From Poindextera sp035295705 (GTDB lineage: Bacteria; Pseudomonadota; Alphaproteobacteria; Caulobacterales; Caulobacteraceae): 13,253 bases of DNA. Location: assembly GCA_035295705.1 (NCBI GenBank), contig DATGIN010000112.1, forward strand, positions 1 through 13,253, in the 5' to 3' direction. A program made the position numbers and the translations under genes. The notes under the pieces were generated by a model, which was not told where the DNA came from, made no database searches, and saw only the letters and a program-made list of their open reading frames with translations. Shown one piece after another: positions 1 to 6,401 of the stretch (positions are counted from its first letter, which is position 1; every line of letters begins with the position of its first letter).

Positions 1-493
1 TGGCGAGCGCCGCCGCCTCGCCGCCGCTGGAGCCGCCGGCCGTGCGCCCGGCGTTCCAGGGATTGCGCGTGAGCCCGTGCAGACTGGAGTCCGTATGCAC
101 CCGAAGCGCCATGTCCGGCAGGTTGGTGCGTCCGATCGGGATCGCTCCGGCCGCGCGCATCCGCTCCACAATGGGCGCGTCAACGGGAACGACGGCTTCG
201 GCCAGCGCCGGCACGCCCCAGGTGGTCGCCAGCCCGGCCATGTCGATGTTCTCTTTCACCGTCACCGGCACGCCGTGCAACGGACCGAGCGGCCCGGCTG
301 CCGCGACAGCCCGGTCGGCCTCGGACGCAGCGGCGCGCGCGTCGTCGGCCAACAGGCGGACGATCGCGTTCAGCTTCGGGTTCACCGCCTCGATGCGCTC
401 CAAGTGCGCCTCGATCACCTCGAGCGACGAGGCCTCCTTTGCGGCGATCTTCCTCGCAAGTTCCGTCGCGGACAGCCGCCAGAGTTCCGTCAT
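1..493 (-). CDS. Amidase-signature family hydrolase, 3' part missing (partial)
   Basis: The first 164 residues of an amidase-signature (AS) enzyme, a family that hydrolyses carboxamide or related C-N bonds in the cytoplasm. The frame runs off the left edge of the window, so roughly two thirds of a normal 450-500 aa protein is missing. Two of the three catalytic residues of the Ser-cisSer-Lys triad are visible: Lys80 in TVKEN and the cis-Ser155 in GGSSGGE. The nucleophilic serine lies beyond the window. LHGVPVTVKENIDMAG and the NPWNAGRTAGGSS stretch are family-typical. The ATG is supported by an AAGGAGGG ribosome binding site about 8 nt upstream. It follows the acyl-CoA synthetase on the same strand after a 142-nt gap, so co-transcription is possible but not shown. 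Substrate cannot be told: GatA-like, aliphatic amidase and cyclic-dimer hydrolase members share these motifs. Confidence 0.93.
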   Translation of the reverse strand, partial: MTELWRLSATELARKIAAKEASSLEVIEAHLERIEAVNPKLNAIVRLLADDARAAASEADRAVAAAGPLGPLHGVPVTVKENIDMAGLATTWGVPALAEAVVPVDAPIVERMRAAGAIPIGRTNLPDMALRVHTDSSLHGLTRNPWNAGRTAGGSSGGEAAALA

Positions 494-553
494 CGCTTGC
501 CCTCCTTGCCGCCGACATTACGGCGCAGGCGGGGGCATGGATCAATCTGTTGC

Positions 554-620
554 GACGGGTCGGAGTCGGCGCCGGCTTCGCCCGCCGCGTGCCGCAGGGC
601 GACGCCTTCCGCGACCCGTC
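554..620. repeat. 9-bp inverted repeat in the amidase leader region
   Basis: GACGGGTCG at 554-562 and its exact reverse complement CGACCCGTC at 612-620 are separated by 49 nt. They lie in the 142-nt gap between the acyl-CoA synthetase stop and the amidase start. The pair could form a long-loop stem in a read-through transcript or be chance in GC-rich DNA. There is no U-tract, so it is not called a terminator. Nothing else recognisable was seen in this gap apart from the amidase ribosome binding site. Confidence 0.2.
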
Positions 621-635
621 CTGCCTGAAGCCGCG

Positions 636-2378
636 CTAGGATGCGGCCGGGGCTCTGAGCTCGTCCCGCAACTGGGTCTTCAGGATCTTGCCGCTGGCGT
701 TCTTGGGCAATTCGTCGCTGCGCACGTCGATCAGCACGGGGACCTTGTGGGCGGGCAAGAGCTTGGCGAGGTGCGCGCGCAGCTCCTGGTGATCGGCGCT
801 CGCGCCTTCGCGCAGCCGCACCGCCGCCCCCACCTCCTCGCCCAGCACGCGGTGCGGCAGGCCGACGACGGCCGCCTCGATCACCGCCGGGTGCGCATAG
901 AGCGCGTCCTCGATCTCGACGCAGTAGATGTTCTCGCCGCCGCGGATCAGCATGTCCTTGATGCGGTCCATCACGTAGACGAACCCGTCCTCGTCCATGC
1001 GGCCGACGTCGCCGGTGTGGTACCAGCCGTCGACGAAGGCCTTGGCGTTGGCTTCCGGCTTGTTCCAGTAGCCCTCGACCACGTTCGGCCCGTAGACGCA
1101 GATTTCGCCGACTTCGTTCGGACCGAGCGTCTTGTCGTTCGCATCGACGATCTTGATGTCGTCGACCGGCACCGCGAGGCCGACGCTGTCGGGATGGGCC
1201 ATGTAGTCTTCGCCGGCGTTGGCGGTGGCCACCGAGGTCGTCTCGGTCGCGCCATAGCCCTGGCCTGGCCAGAAGTTGGGGAAGAGCTGCCGCACGCGTT
1301 GGGTGAGCTCGGGCGCGGCGGCCGCGCCGCCATAGCCCATGCCCTGCAGTGACGAGGTGTCGCGGGAGGCGAAGTCCGGGCACTCGAGCAGCTGCCAGAC
1401 CATGGTCGGCACGCCGGTAATGCCGGTGATCTTCTCCTTCTCGATGAGCTCCAGCGCCTTGGCCGGCGACCAGCGGTACATGAGCACGAGCTTCATGCCG
1501 CCGGCGATCGCCGGGATCAGCACCGAGTGCGAGCCGGTGACGTGGAACAGCGGCACAGGCAAAAGGAACGCGGGCGGCAGGCCGCCGGCCGGCGGGGGCG
1601 GCGGCGGGGCGCCGGTTCGCCGCACGGCGGCCCGAGCGGCCGAGAACCCCACGCTGATCAGGTTGGATATGGCGTTGCGATGCGTGCCAAGCGCGCCCTT
1701 CGGGCGGCCGGTCGTCCCGGACGTGTAGAGGATGGTGGCCGGATCGTCGGGCTGGATTCCGTTGTCGGGCGCCGGGTCGGCGGGCAGCGACCCGTAGGCG
1801 CTGGCCGGACCGATCAGCTCCTCGAGCGGCGTCGCCGGCCCGAGCCCGGCCTTCTGCGTGCGCACGGCGATGACCGCGACGTCGAGCCCTTCGAGGTAGG
1901 GCTTCAGCCGCTCGAGCCTTTCGGCGTCGAAGACGGCCACCTTCGAGCCGGAGTCGCTGATCCCGTAGGCGAGGTCGTCGCCGGTGCCCCAGCCGTTCAG
2001 CGGCGTCACCACGCAGCCCAGCGCGATCCCGGCCCAAAAGGCGATCGACCATTCCGGCAGGTTGCGCATGGCGATGGCGATGCGGTCGCCCTTCCTGGCG
2101 CCATAGCGGTCGCTGAGCACCCGCGCGAGCGCCGCGACCGCGCGGTAGTGCTCGTCGAAGGTCATCCGCTCGTCGTCGTAGACGATGAACTCGCGGTCCC
2201 CGAACGAACGGCTGTTTTCGAGCAAAGCGCGCAGATTGGGCGGCGCGTTCTTGTAGACCCGGGTGGGGCGCCCGCGGATCGGGATCGCCTCCATCTCGTA
2301 GGGCATGCCGGGCGCGGTCAGGATCGCATACGCCTCGGGGATGCTGACGGCGGGAAAGGCGGGGGCGTCATCGGCCAC
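636..2378 (-). CDS. Acyl-CoA synthetase (AMP-forming, class I adenylate-forming enzyme)
   Basis: Activates a carboxylic acid to acyl-AMP and then acyl-CoA, feeding beta-oxidation or lipid synthesis. The 580 residues carry the complete ANL-superfamily motif set: phosphate loop YTSGTTGRPKGA (218-229), GYGATET (374-380), YHTGD (453-457), hinge motif DRIKDMLIRGGENIY (471-485), and the C-terminal catalytic lysine K564 in PKNASGK. Length and layout fit fatty-acyl-CoA ligases; chain length or aromatic preference cannot be read. The start is GTG at 2378, with a strong GAGGAGGT ribosome binding site 8 nt before it; an ATG-compatible frame start is absent nearby. A proline-rich insert with six consecutive prolines (about 258-263) sits between the phosphate loop and FLLPVPLFHVTGS. 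That region is normally tighter, so it is probably a surface loop. It is divergent from a TetR regulator 88 nt away, suggesting local transcriptional control. Confidence 0.95.
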   Translation of the reverse strand: MADDAPAFPAVSIPEAYAILTAPGMPYEMEAIPIRGRPTRVYKNAPPNLRALLENSRSFGDREFIVYDDERMTFDEHYRAVAALARVLSDRYGARKGDRIAIAMRNLPEWSIAFWAGIALGCVVTPLNGWGTGDDLAYGISDSGSKVAVFDAERLERLKPYLEGLDVAVIAVRTQKAGLGPATPLEELIGPASAYGSLPADPAPDNGIQPDDPATILYTSGTTGRPKGALGTHRNAISNLISVGFSAARAAVRRTGAPPPPPPAGGLPPAFLLPVPLFHVTGSHSVLIPAIAGGMKLVLMYRWSPAKALELIEKEKITGITGVPTMVWQLLECPDFASRDTSSLQGMGYGGAAAAPELTQRVRQLFPNFWPGQGYGATETTSVATANAGEDYMAHPDSVGLAVPVDDIKIVDANDKTLGPNEVGEICVYGPNVVEGYWNKPEANAKAFVDGWYHTGDVGRMDEDGFVYVMDRIKDMLIRGGENIYCVEIEDALYAHPAVIEAAVVGLPHRVLGEEVGAAVRLREGASADHQELRAHLAKLLPAHKVPVLIDVRSDELPKNASGKILKTQLRDELRAPAAS

Positions 2379-2405
2379 GGGCGAGGACCTCCTCAGAAAC
2401 TGGGC

Positions 2406-2446
2406 TTGGGCGGAATTTCAGGACACGTTACGATTATCCCGCAACC
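2406..2446 (+). promoter_or_regulatory. Candidate promoter and operator between acyl-CoA synthetase and tetR
   Basis: The 88-nt divergent gap has a possible sigma-70 promoter for the TetR gene: TTGGGC at 2406-2411, a 17-nt spacer and TACGAT at 2429-2434. This would give a short leader before the TTG start. Over its -10 lies an imperfect inverted repeat, CGTTACG (2426-2432) and CGCAACC (2440-2446), with 5 of 7 positions pairing and a 7-nt centre, the size range of TetR operators. On the other strand GATAAT (complement of 2433-2438) could serve as a -10 for the synthetase, without a clear -35. The evidence is weak and rests on position and spacing only. Confidence 0.3.
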
Positions 2447-2466
2447 GTCGCCAGGGAGAGCGCTTT

Positions 2467-3138
2467 TTGAGCCGCCGCGAGGACGCCAAGGCCGAACGCC
2501 GCCACCGCATCGTCACCGCCGCCCGCGATCTCATCCGCGAGACCGGCGATACGGGGCTCTCGATGCGCGCAATCGCCGCGCGCGCGCGGGTTTCGCTTTC
2601 GACGCCTTACAACCTGTTCGGCTCCAAGCGCGCGATCGTGCTCGCGGTGCTGGAGGACATCCAGGAATTCCACGAGCGGTTTGCGAAGCTCAAGTCGCTC
2701 GACGCCATCGAGCGCATCTTCCAGGCGCTTTCGATGGCCATTCGCTTCTACGTCGAGGACCCGGATTTCTACCGCACGCTCTGGACCGGCGTGTTCGACA
2801 TGAGCGGCAAGGAAGTGCGCCAGGCGCTGGCGCGGCCCGAGCGCGACGCCTTCTGGCTGGCTCTGGTCAACGAGGCCGCCGCGGAAGGCGCCATCCTGCC
2901 GACGGTCGACACGCCGCTTCTCATGCGCGGCCTCGACTTCGCTTTCGGAGCGGTGATGTTGAACTGGGTGCTGGGCGCGGTCTCGACCGCCGAGCTCGAA
3001 GCCGCCGTCGCCTACGCGTACGCGCTGGCGCTGGGCGGCGCGGCGAGCCCGGCGTGGCGCGAGCGGCTGTGGGCGCGGGCCCTGGCCGAGCAGGGCAAGC
3101 TCGTCGCGCTGCGCGGCCGCGCCGCCGCCGCGGCCTGA
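2467..3138 (+). CDS. TetR/AcrR family transcriptional regulator
   Basis: A 223-residue one-component regulator with the usual TetR layout. The N-terminal helix-turn-helix covers about residues 15-58, including GLSMRAIAARARVSLSTPYNLF, and is followed by an all-helical ligand and dimerisation domain. The start is placed at TTG 2467, with an AGGGAG ribosome binding site 8 nt upstream (2453-2458). The frame stays open back to 2305, but that extension overlaps the divergent acyl-CoA synthetase and its promoter and does not look like TetR sequence. By position it most likely represses the divergent acyl-CoA synthetase and itself, with an acyl-CoA or fatty acid as a plausible effector (inference). 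The C-terminus ends in an alanine-rich tail. It is convergent with the secreted-protein gene, with only 3 nt between the two stop codons. Confidence 0.88.
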   Translation: MSRREDAKAERRHRIVTAARDLIRETGDTGLSMRAIAARARVSLSTPYNLFGSKRAIVLAVLEDIQEFHERFAKLKSLDAIERIFQALSMAIRFYVEDPDFYRTLWTGVFDMSGKEVRQALARPERDAFWLALVNEAAAEGAILPTVDTPLLMRGLDFAFGAVMLNWVLGAVSTAELEAAVAYAYALALGGAASPAWRERLWARALAEQGKLVALRGRAAAAA

Positions 3139-3141
3139 GCC

Positions 3142-3876
3142 CTATTCCGCCGGCGCCGGCGGCAGGACCGCGGCCGGACCGTCGGCCTGGTCGATCTGCC
3201 AGACCGGGATCTCGACGTGCAACACCGCGGCCTTGTCGCGCAGCGGCACGAGCAGGATCGCCTGCGTCCGGTCGAGGCCACACATTTTCAGCGGCCAGAC
3301 TTCGACCCACGCCTTCGACGCGTCGAGGCTGGCGCGCTCGGCCGCTGCTTGCGGCGCGAGCCGGACGTTCAGCCGCCCGATGCGGACGGCCGGGTTGGCG
3401 TCGCCGGCGGCGGGCAACGTCACCTGCCCCGGGCGCGCGGCGACATAGACATCAGCCAACTCGTGGCTCTGGCAGTCCTTCGGCGCCTGCGCCGCGGCGT
3501 CGGCCAGCACGATCGGCCAGAGGTTCTGCTGCAGGCTGAGGTCGGCCAGGCTGTCACCCGGCGCGCCGGAGACCATGGCCCACGGCGGGTTGCCGACCAA
3601 GCGCACCGCGACGACGTTCTGGATCGAGCTTCGCCCGCAGCCGCTGACCCGCACGCGGACGTGCGCGGCGCGGATGCCAGGATGGCCGGTGACCTTGACC
3701 ATCTCGACCGAGAGCGGAGCCACCTCGGCCGCAGGGCAGAACGGTCCGCCATACTTGGCGTTCGCCTCGAGCGCCGTCGTGCGCACCACGGCCGCAAAGG
3801 CGGCGCGCTGGCCCGGCGGCACGACCGCGGCCGGCGGCGCCGAGAGCGCGACAGCGATGAGCGCGCCAACGATCAT
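3142..3876 (-). CDS. Putative secreted protein with four cysteines, unknown function
   Basis: A 244-residue protein that I do not recognise. The N-terminus (MIVGALIAVALSAPPAA) is hydrophobic with small residues before a likely signal-peptidase I site near residues 17-22. This suggests export to the periplasm, although the usual positive n-region is missing. An in-frame TAG four codons upstream fixes the start at or downstream of this ATG. The mature part has four cysteines (in FCPAA, SGCGRS, KDCQSH and KMCGLD), an even number compatible with two disulfides in an oxidising compartment. The body is rich in alternating hydrophobic residues suggesting beta structure, with no catalytic motif visible. 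It is the last gene of a minus-strand run, 58 nt after the small unknown gene, so it may belong to the dehalogenase-like transcript. The ribosome binding site is weak. Confidence 0.72.
   Translation of the reverse strand: MIVGALIAVALSAPPAAVVPPGQRAAFAAVVRTTALEANAKYGGPFCPAAEVAPLSVEMVKVTGHPGIRAAHVRVRVSGCGRSSIQNVVAVRLVGNPPWAMVSGAPGDSLADLSLQQNLWPIVLADAAAQAPKDCQSHELADVYVAARPGQVTLPAAGDANPAVRIGRLNVRLAPQAAAERASLDASKAWVEVWPLKMCGLDRTQAILLVPLRDKAAVLHVEIPVWQIDQADGPAAVLPPAPAE
3147..3162. terminator. 16-bp perfect palindrome at a convergent gene junction
   Basis: CCGCCGGCGCCGGCGG is a perfect GC-only palindrome starting 8 nt after the TetR stop and inside the last codons of the opposing secreted-protein gene. 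It can fold into a short, very stable hairpin on either transcript and sits where a bidirectional terminator would be useful. There is no T-run on either side, so it is not a canonical intrinsic terminator. The Pro-Ala codons it encodes may explain it by themselves. Confidence 0.25.
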
Positions 3877-3934
3877 GCGCGGACTCTACCGCAGGCGGGC
3901 CCGCGCCGATATGGCGCTGGCGACACGCGAGCCC

Positions 3935-4318
3935 TCAGGGGCGCGTCGACCTCGGCGAGCGCTCGAGCGTCCAGTCGAAGTCCGCCACGTCGAGCCCGTC
4001 GCAGCGCTCGGCCATCCAACGCAGGAAGACGACGAGGTCGGCGTCGATCGCGGCCTCGTCGAGCGGCCGCGGCTCGTAGCGCGGCCAGTATCCGTAGACG
4101 ATGGCCATCGACGGCCGTCCGCGCCCGAAATCGCCAAGCTCGATGGCGTAGAGGTGGCCCGAGGCGCCACGCCAGTACTTCCGCCCGGCGCGGAAGCCCA
4201 ACGCCCGCTCGAGCGACTCCGCCACCTCGGGCCGCACGTCGAGCTCCTGCTCGAAGATCAGCGGATCGGCGCGGAGCGTCGCGAGCTCGGCGTCTGCGGG
4301 CGGCTCGACGAACATCAC
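3935..4318 (-). CDS. Small conserved-looking protein coupled to the dehalogenase-like gene, unknown function
   Basis: A 127-residue protein of unrecognised family with no signal peptide and no membrane segment. It is acidic and rich in aromatic residues (KYWRGASGHLYAIELGDFG; VYGYWPRYEPRPLDE; FLRWMAERCDGLDVADFDW), consistent with a small soluble alpha/beta protein. The start is GTG at 4318, immediately followed by ATG at 4315, and both can serve. A GGAG about 7 nt before the GTG favours the first. The start overlaps the stop of the upstream dehalogenase-like gene (GTGATG, 4-nt overlap), a classic layout for translational coupling, so the two products are probably made together and may act together. 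Length and codon use look genuine. A partner, chaperone or unrelated passenger role are all open. Confidence 0.75.
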   Translation of the reverse strand: MMFVEPPADAELATLRADPLIFEQELDVRPEVAESLERALGFRAGRKYWRGASGHLYAIELGDFGRGRPSMAIVYGYWPRYEPRPLDEAAIDADLVVFLRWMAERCDGLDVADFDWTLERSPRSTRP

Positions 4319-5232
4319 GCTCGGGCTCCGACCACGCGGTCGAGGAAGGCGACCACCTCGGCGGCGATCTCGGGACCACGATCGTCCTGCAGGAAATGGG
4401 CGGCGCGCTCGAAGAGCTTCGGCCCCTCGGCGTGCGGCAGCAGCGCCTTCATGCGGCTGGCGTATTCTATGGGAAAGACCTGGTCTTCAGGCGCCCAGAT
4501 CAGCTGGATCGGCGTCCGGTCGAGCTCCGGGAGGCGTGCCTGGATCATCGCCATGTCGGCCCAGCCGCGGTCGCCGGGGCGCATCGGGATCGTGCGCGGC
4601 CAGGTGAGCGTCACCGCGTCGGACTCCGGCTCGTCGTAGACGTGGTGATATCCGGCGATCTCTTCCGCCGTCATGCCGCGTCGGGTCGTGCGAGAGGGGC
4701 CGCCATGCGACAGCGTCTTGCGCCGCTTCAGGAAGAACGGCCCGATGATCGGCGCATGCCAAGTGGTCCATGGCCGGGGCGAGGTGTGGAAGCGGCCACG
4801 GTACTCGGTGTCGAGCCAGGTGTTCATCAGGACAAGCGCCGCGAGACGATCCAGGCGCTGCAACGCCGCGCCTACGCCCTGCGGGCCGCCCCAGTCCTGG
4901 CCGACCACCGCGAAGCCGCGAAGGTCGAGCTGGTCGATCAGCGAGACGAGGTCGGCGATGTGGTGGGCAAGGCTATACGCGGCATCCATCCGCGGCTTGT
5001 CCGAGTAGCCGGCGCCGATGCAGTCGGGCGCGATCGCGCGGTAGCCGGCGCCGCTGAGGGGCGCGATGAAGTCGCGGTAGAGAAACGACCAGGTCGGATT
5101 GCCGTGCAGCAGGAGAACCGGCCGCCCGCCGCGCGGCCCCTCGTCCAGGTAGGCCATCCGCCGGCCATTGACCGCGAGGGACTTCTGCTCCCACGGGTAG
5201 AGCGCTTTGAGCCAGGCGGGCTTCTCGTCCAT
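4315..5232 (-). CDS. Haloalkane dehalogenase-like alpha/beta hydrolase
   Basis: A 305-residue alpha/beta-fold hydrolase resembling haloalkane dehalogenases, which cleave carbon-halogen bonds by an Asp-ester mechanism in the cytoplasm. Visible features are the oxyanion/halide region HGNPTWSFLYRD (43-54); the nucleophile elbow VVGQDWGG with Asp113 in place of the Ser of esterases and halide-binding Trp114; the cap domain of about residues 140-220; the acid Asp250 in APEDQVFP; and the catalytic His279 in AAHFLQDD. An Asp rather than Glu acid after strand 7, with no Glu after strand 6, excludes the DhaA/LinB (HLD-II) layout. Asn45 plus Trp114 would suit HLD-III, while the cap looks nearer to DhlA-type HLD-I. 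The start ATG at 5232 is chosen because the protein aligns from MDEKPAW; the frame remains open to 5382 but that part overlaps the tetR gene. Some homologues hydrolyse other substrates, so dehalogenation is inferred. Confidence 0.88.
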   Translation of the reverse strand: MDEKPAWLKALYPWEQKSLAVNGRRMAYLDEGPRGGRPVLLLHGNPTWSFLYRDFIAPLSGAGYRAIAPDCIGAGYSDKPRMDAAYSLAHHIADLVSLIDQLDLRGFAVVGQDWGGPQGVGAALQRLDRLAALVLMNTWLDTEYRGRFHTSPRPWTTWHAPIIGPFFLKRRKTLSHGGPSRTTRRGMTAEEIAGYHHVYDEPESDAVTLTWPRTIPMRPGDRGWADMAMIQARLPELDRTPIQLIWAPEDQVFPIEYASRMKALLPHAEGPKLFERAAHFLQDDRGPEIAAEVVAFLDRVVGARA

Positions 5233-5293
5233 CCGGCCGGTTCCTAGCCGCCTCGTCCCACGCCTGTCACGCGCTCGTCGGTGCGCGGAACCG

Positions 5294-5896
5294 TTAGCGG
5301 GGTTCGCCGGGCCGCGCCCGCAGGCCCTCGAGCAGACTTTCGAGCGCGCGCGCGTGCTCCAGTCCGGTGCGATGCGGGTCATCCGAGCCGGCGCAGGCTA
5401 CGGCCGCCTCGGTCATGGCGCCGATGAGGAGGCGCGCCAGCGGCGCGGCCGGCTGGCGCGGGATCGCGCCTTCGCTCATCGCCGCCTCCAGGGTCTGCGG
5501 CAGCATGGCCAGGAAGTAGCGCTCGTCGATCTCGCGCCAGCGGTCCCAGCCCAGCACCGCTGGCCCGTCCTTGAGGACGATGCGGTCGTACGGCGGTCGG
5601 GCGCAGGCCTCGAAGTAGGCGCGGGCGCCCGCGGCCATCGCTTTCAGCCGGTCCTTCGAAGCCGCGGCGACCGCGTGCACCTCTTGCTGGAGCGCCGCCG
5701 CCGTCCGCTCGAACACCGCCTCGAAGATCGCCTCCTTGGACGGGAAGTGATGGTAGACGGCGCCTTTGGCGAGACCCGCCGCCTGGGCGATCGCATCGAC
5801 GGTCACCGCCTGGAATCCTTCGGCCGCGAAGAACCGGGCCGCGGCGCTCAGAATCGCTTCGCGGCTCGCTTCGCGTCGGTCAGCCTGCCTCGCCAT
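5294..5896 (-). CDS. TetR/AcrR family repressor (divergent from SnoaL-like gene)
   Basis: A 200-residue TetR regulator. The N-terminal DNA-binding domain has the family signature almost intact: REAILSAAARFFAAEGFQAV, then the helix-turn-helix VDAIAQAAGLAKGAVYHHFPSKEAIF (about 33-58). The C-terminal helical domain (YFEACARPPYDRIVLKDGPAVLGW onward) resembles the common TetR C-terminal type found beside catabolic genes. The start is placed at ATG 5896; a longer frame runs to 6022 but would read through the promoter/operator region. It is divergent from the SnoaL-like gene across a 106-nt gap with two palindromic sites, so autoregulation and repression of the divergent gene are likely. The dehalogenase-like gene follows 61 nt downstream on the same strand and may share its transcript. 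The ribosome binding site is weak. Confidence 0.93.
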   Translation of the reverse strand: MARQADRREASREAILSAAARFFAAEGFQAVTVDAIAQAAGLAKGAVYHHFPSKEAIFEAVFERTAAALQQEVHAVAAASKDRLKAMAAGARAYFEACARPPYDRIVLKDGPAVLGWDRWREIDERYFLAMLPQTLEAAMSEGAIPRQPAAPLARLLIGAMTEAAVACAGSDDPHRTGLEHARALESLLEGLRARPGEPR

Positions 5897-5932
5897 GCCT
5901 TGAATGTAGCGCGCCTCGCCGCCCCGGAGAAT

Positions 5933-5961
5933 TTGACATACCGACTTCCGGTCGATAATTA
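5933..5961 (+). promoter_or_regulatory. Sigma-70-type promoter for the SnoaL-like gene
   Basis: A perfect -35 TTGACA lies at 5933-5938. A -10 can be placed as TAATTA (5956-5961, 17-nt spacer) or GATAAT (5954-5959, 15-nt spacer). Transcription would start near 5967, about 35 nt before the ATG, which has an AGGAGG ribosome binding site at 5992-5997. The spacer and the start region are both covered by palindromic sites, so binding there should block RNA polymerase. Confidence 0.7.
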
Positions 5962-5977
5962 CCGACTCATAGTCGGT
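5940..5977. promoter_or_regulatory. Tandem TetR operators, two 17-bp palindromes 21 bp apart
   Basis: Site 2 (5961-5977) is a perfect inverted repeat, ACCGACT-CAT-AGTCGGT. Site 1 (5940-5956) is ACCGACT-TCC-GGTCGAT, with an identical left arm and 5 of 7 right-arm positions matching. The two sites are offset by exactly 21 bp, two turns of B-DNA, so two repressor dimers would sit on the same helix face. Site 1 fills the -35/-10 spacer and site 2 covers the expected transcription start. The neighbouring TetR (5294-5896) is the obvious ligand. Confidence 0.75.
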
Positions 5978-6002
5978 TTTTGCTGAGACACAGGAGGCCG
6001 CC

Positions 6003-6401
6003 ATGCCCGCCAACGCCGTCATCGAAGCTTTTGTCGCCGCCGTCGAGGCGGGTCGGTTCGTCGAGGCGATCGAGACCTACTACGCGCCCAACGCATCCAT
6101 GCGCGAGAACGAGGACGCGCCGCGCGTCGGGATGACGGCGTTGGTCGAGAACGAGAAGCGCGTGCTGTCGATCTTTCCCGTCATCAAGGCCCGCCGCACG
6201 GGTCCCGTGATGGTGTCGGGCGACCGCGTGGCCATCAACTGGGCGTTCGACTTCGAGCGCGCCGACGGCGCCAAGGTGCGCCTGGAGGAGATCGCCTGGC
6301 AGCGCTGGAGCGGCGACAAGATCGCCGAAGAGCGCTTCTTCTATAACCCCGCCCAGCTGCAGGCGGCGGTCCCGGCCGCGGAGGTCCCGGCCGGCGGCTA
6401 G
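6003..6401 (+). CDS. SnoaL-like / NTF2-fold protein
   Basis: A 132-residue protein of the NTF2-like superfamily, SnoaL-like type: a helical N-terminus (VIEAFVAAVEAGRFVEAIETYYAPNASM) followed by a curved beta sheet that forms a hydrophobic pocket. Family members act as cyclases, isomerases, dehydratases or binding proteins, and the reaction cannot be told from this sequence. Conserved-looking pocket residues include the YYAPNASM turn and the WAFDFERADG...EEIAWQRWSGDKIAEERFFY strand region. A strong AGGAGG ribosome binding site 5 nt before the ATG fixes the start. Expression is probably controlled by the tandem operators just upstream and the divergent TetR. The stop TAG shares the CTAG tetranucleotide with the stop of the convergent VOC gene. 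The short tail has a near-repeat (VPAAEVPAGG), from a 10-nt direct repeat in DNA. Confidence 0.88.
   Translation: MPANAVIEAFVAAVEAGRFVEAIETYYAPNASMRENEDAPRVGMTALVENEKRVLSIFPVIKARRTGPVMVSGDRVAINWAFDFERADGAKVRLEEIAWQRWSGDKIAEERFFYNPAQLQAAVPAAEVPAGG

Noticed and set aside
1527..5247. Very long open frames (over 650 codons) on the plus strand across the acyl-CoA synthetase, tetR and dehalogenase-like region
   Set aside because: They are antisense or out of frame to genes with clear family motifs, have Arg/Pro/Ala-rich low-complexity products, and are a usual by-product of high-GC coding DNA.
5961..5981. Hairpin followed by a T-run, resembling an intrinsic terminator in the SnoaL-like leader
   Set aside because: The stem is only 7 bp with a 3-nt loop, it sits on the expected transcription start, and an imperfect copy of the same dyad occurs 21 bp upstream without any T-run. 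An operator explains both copies better.
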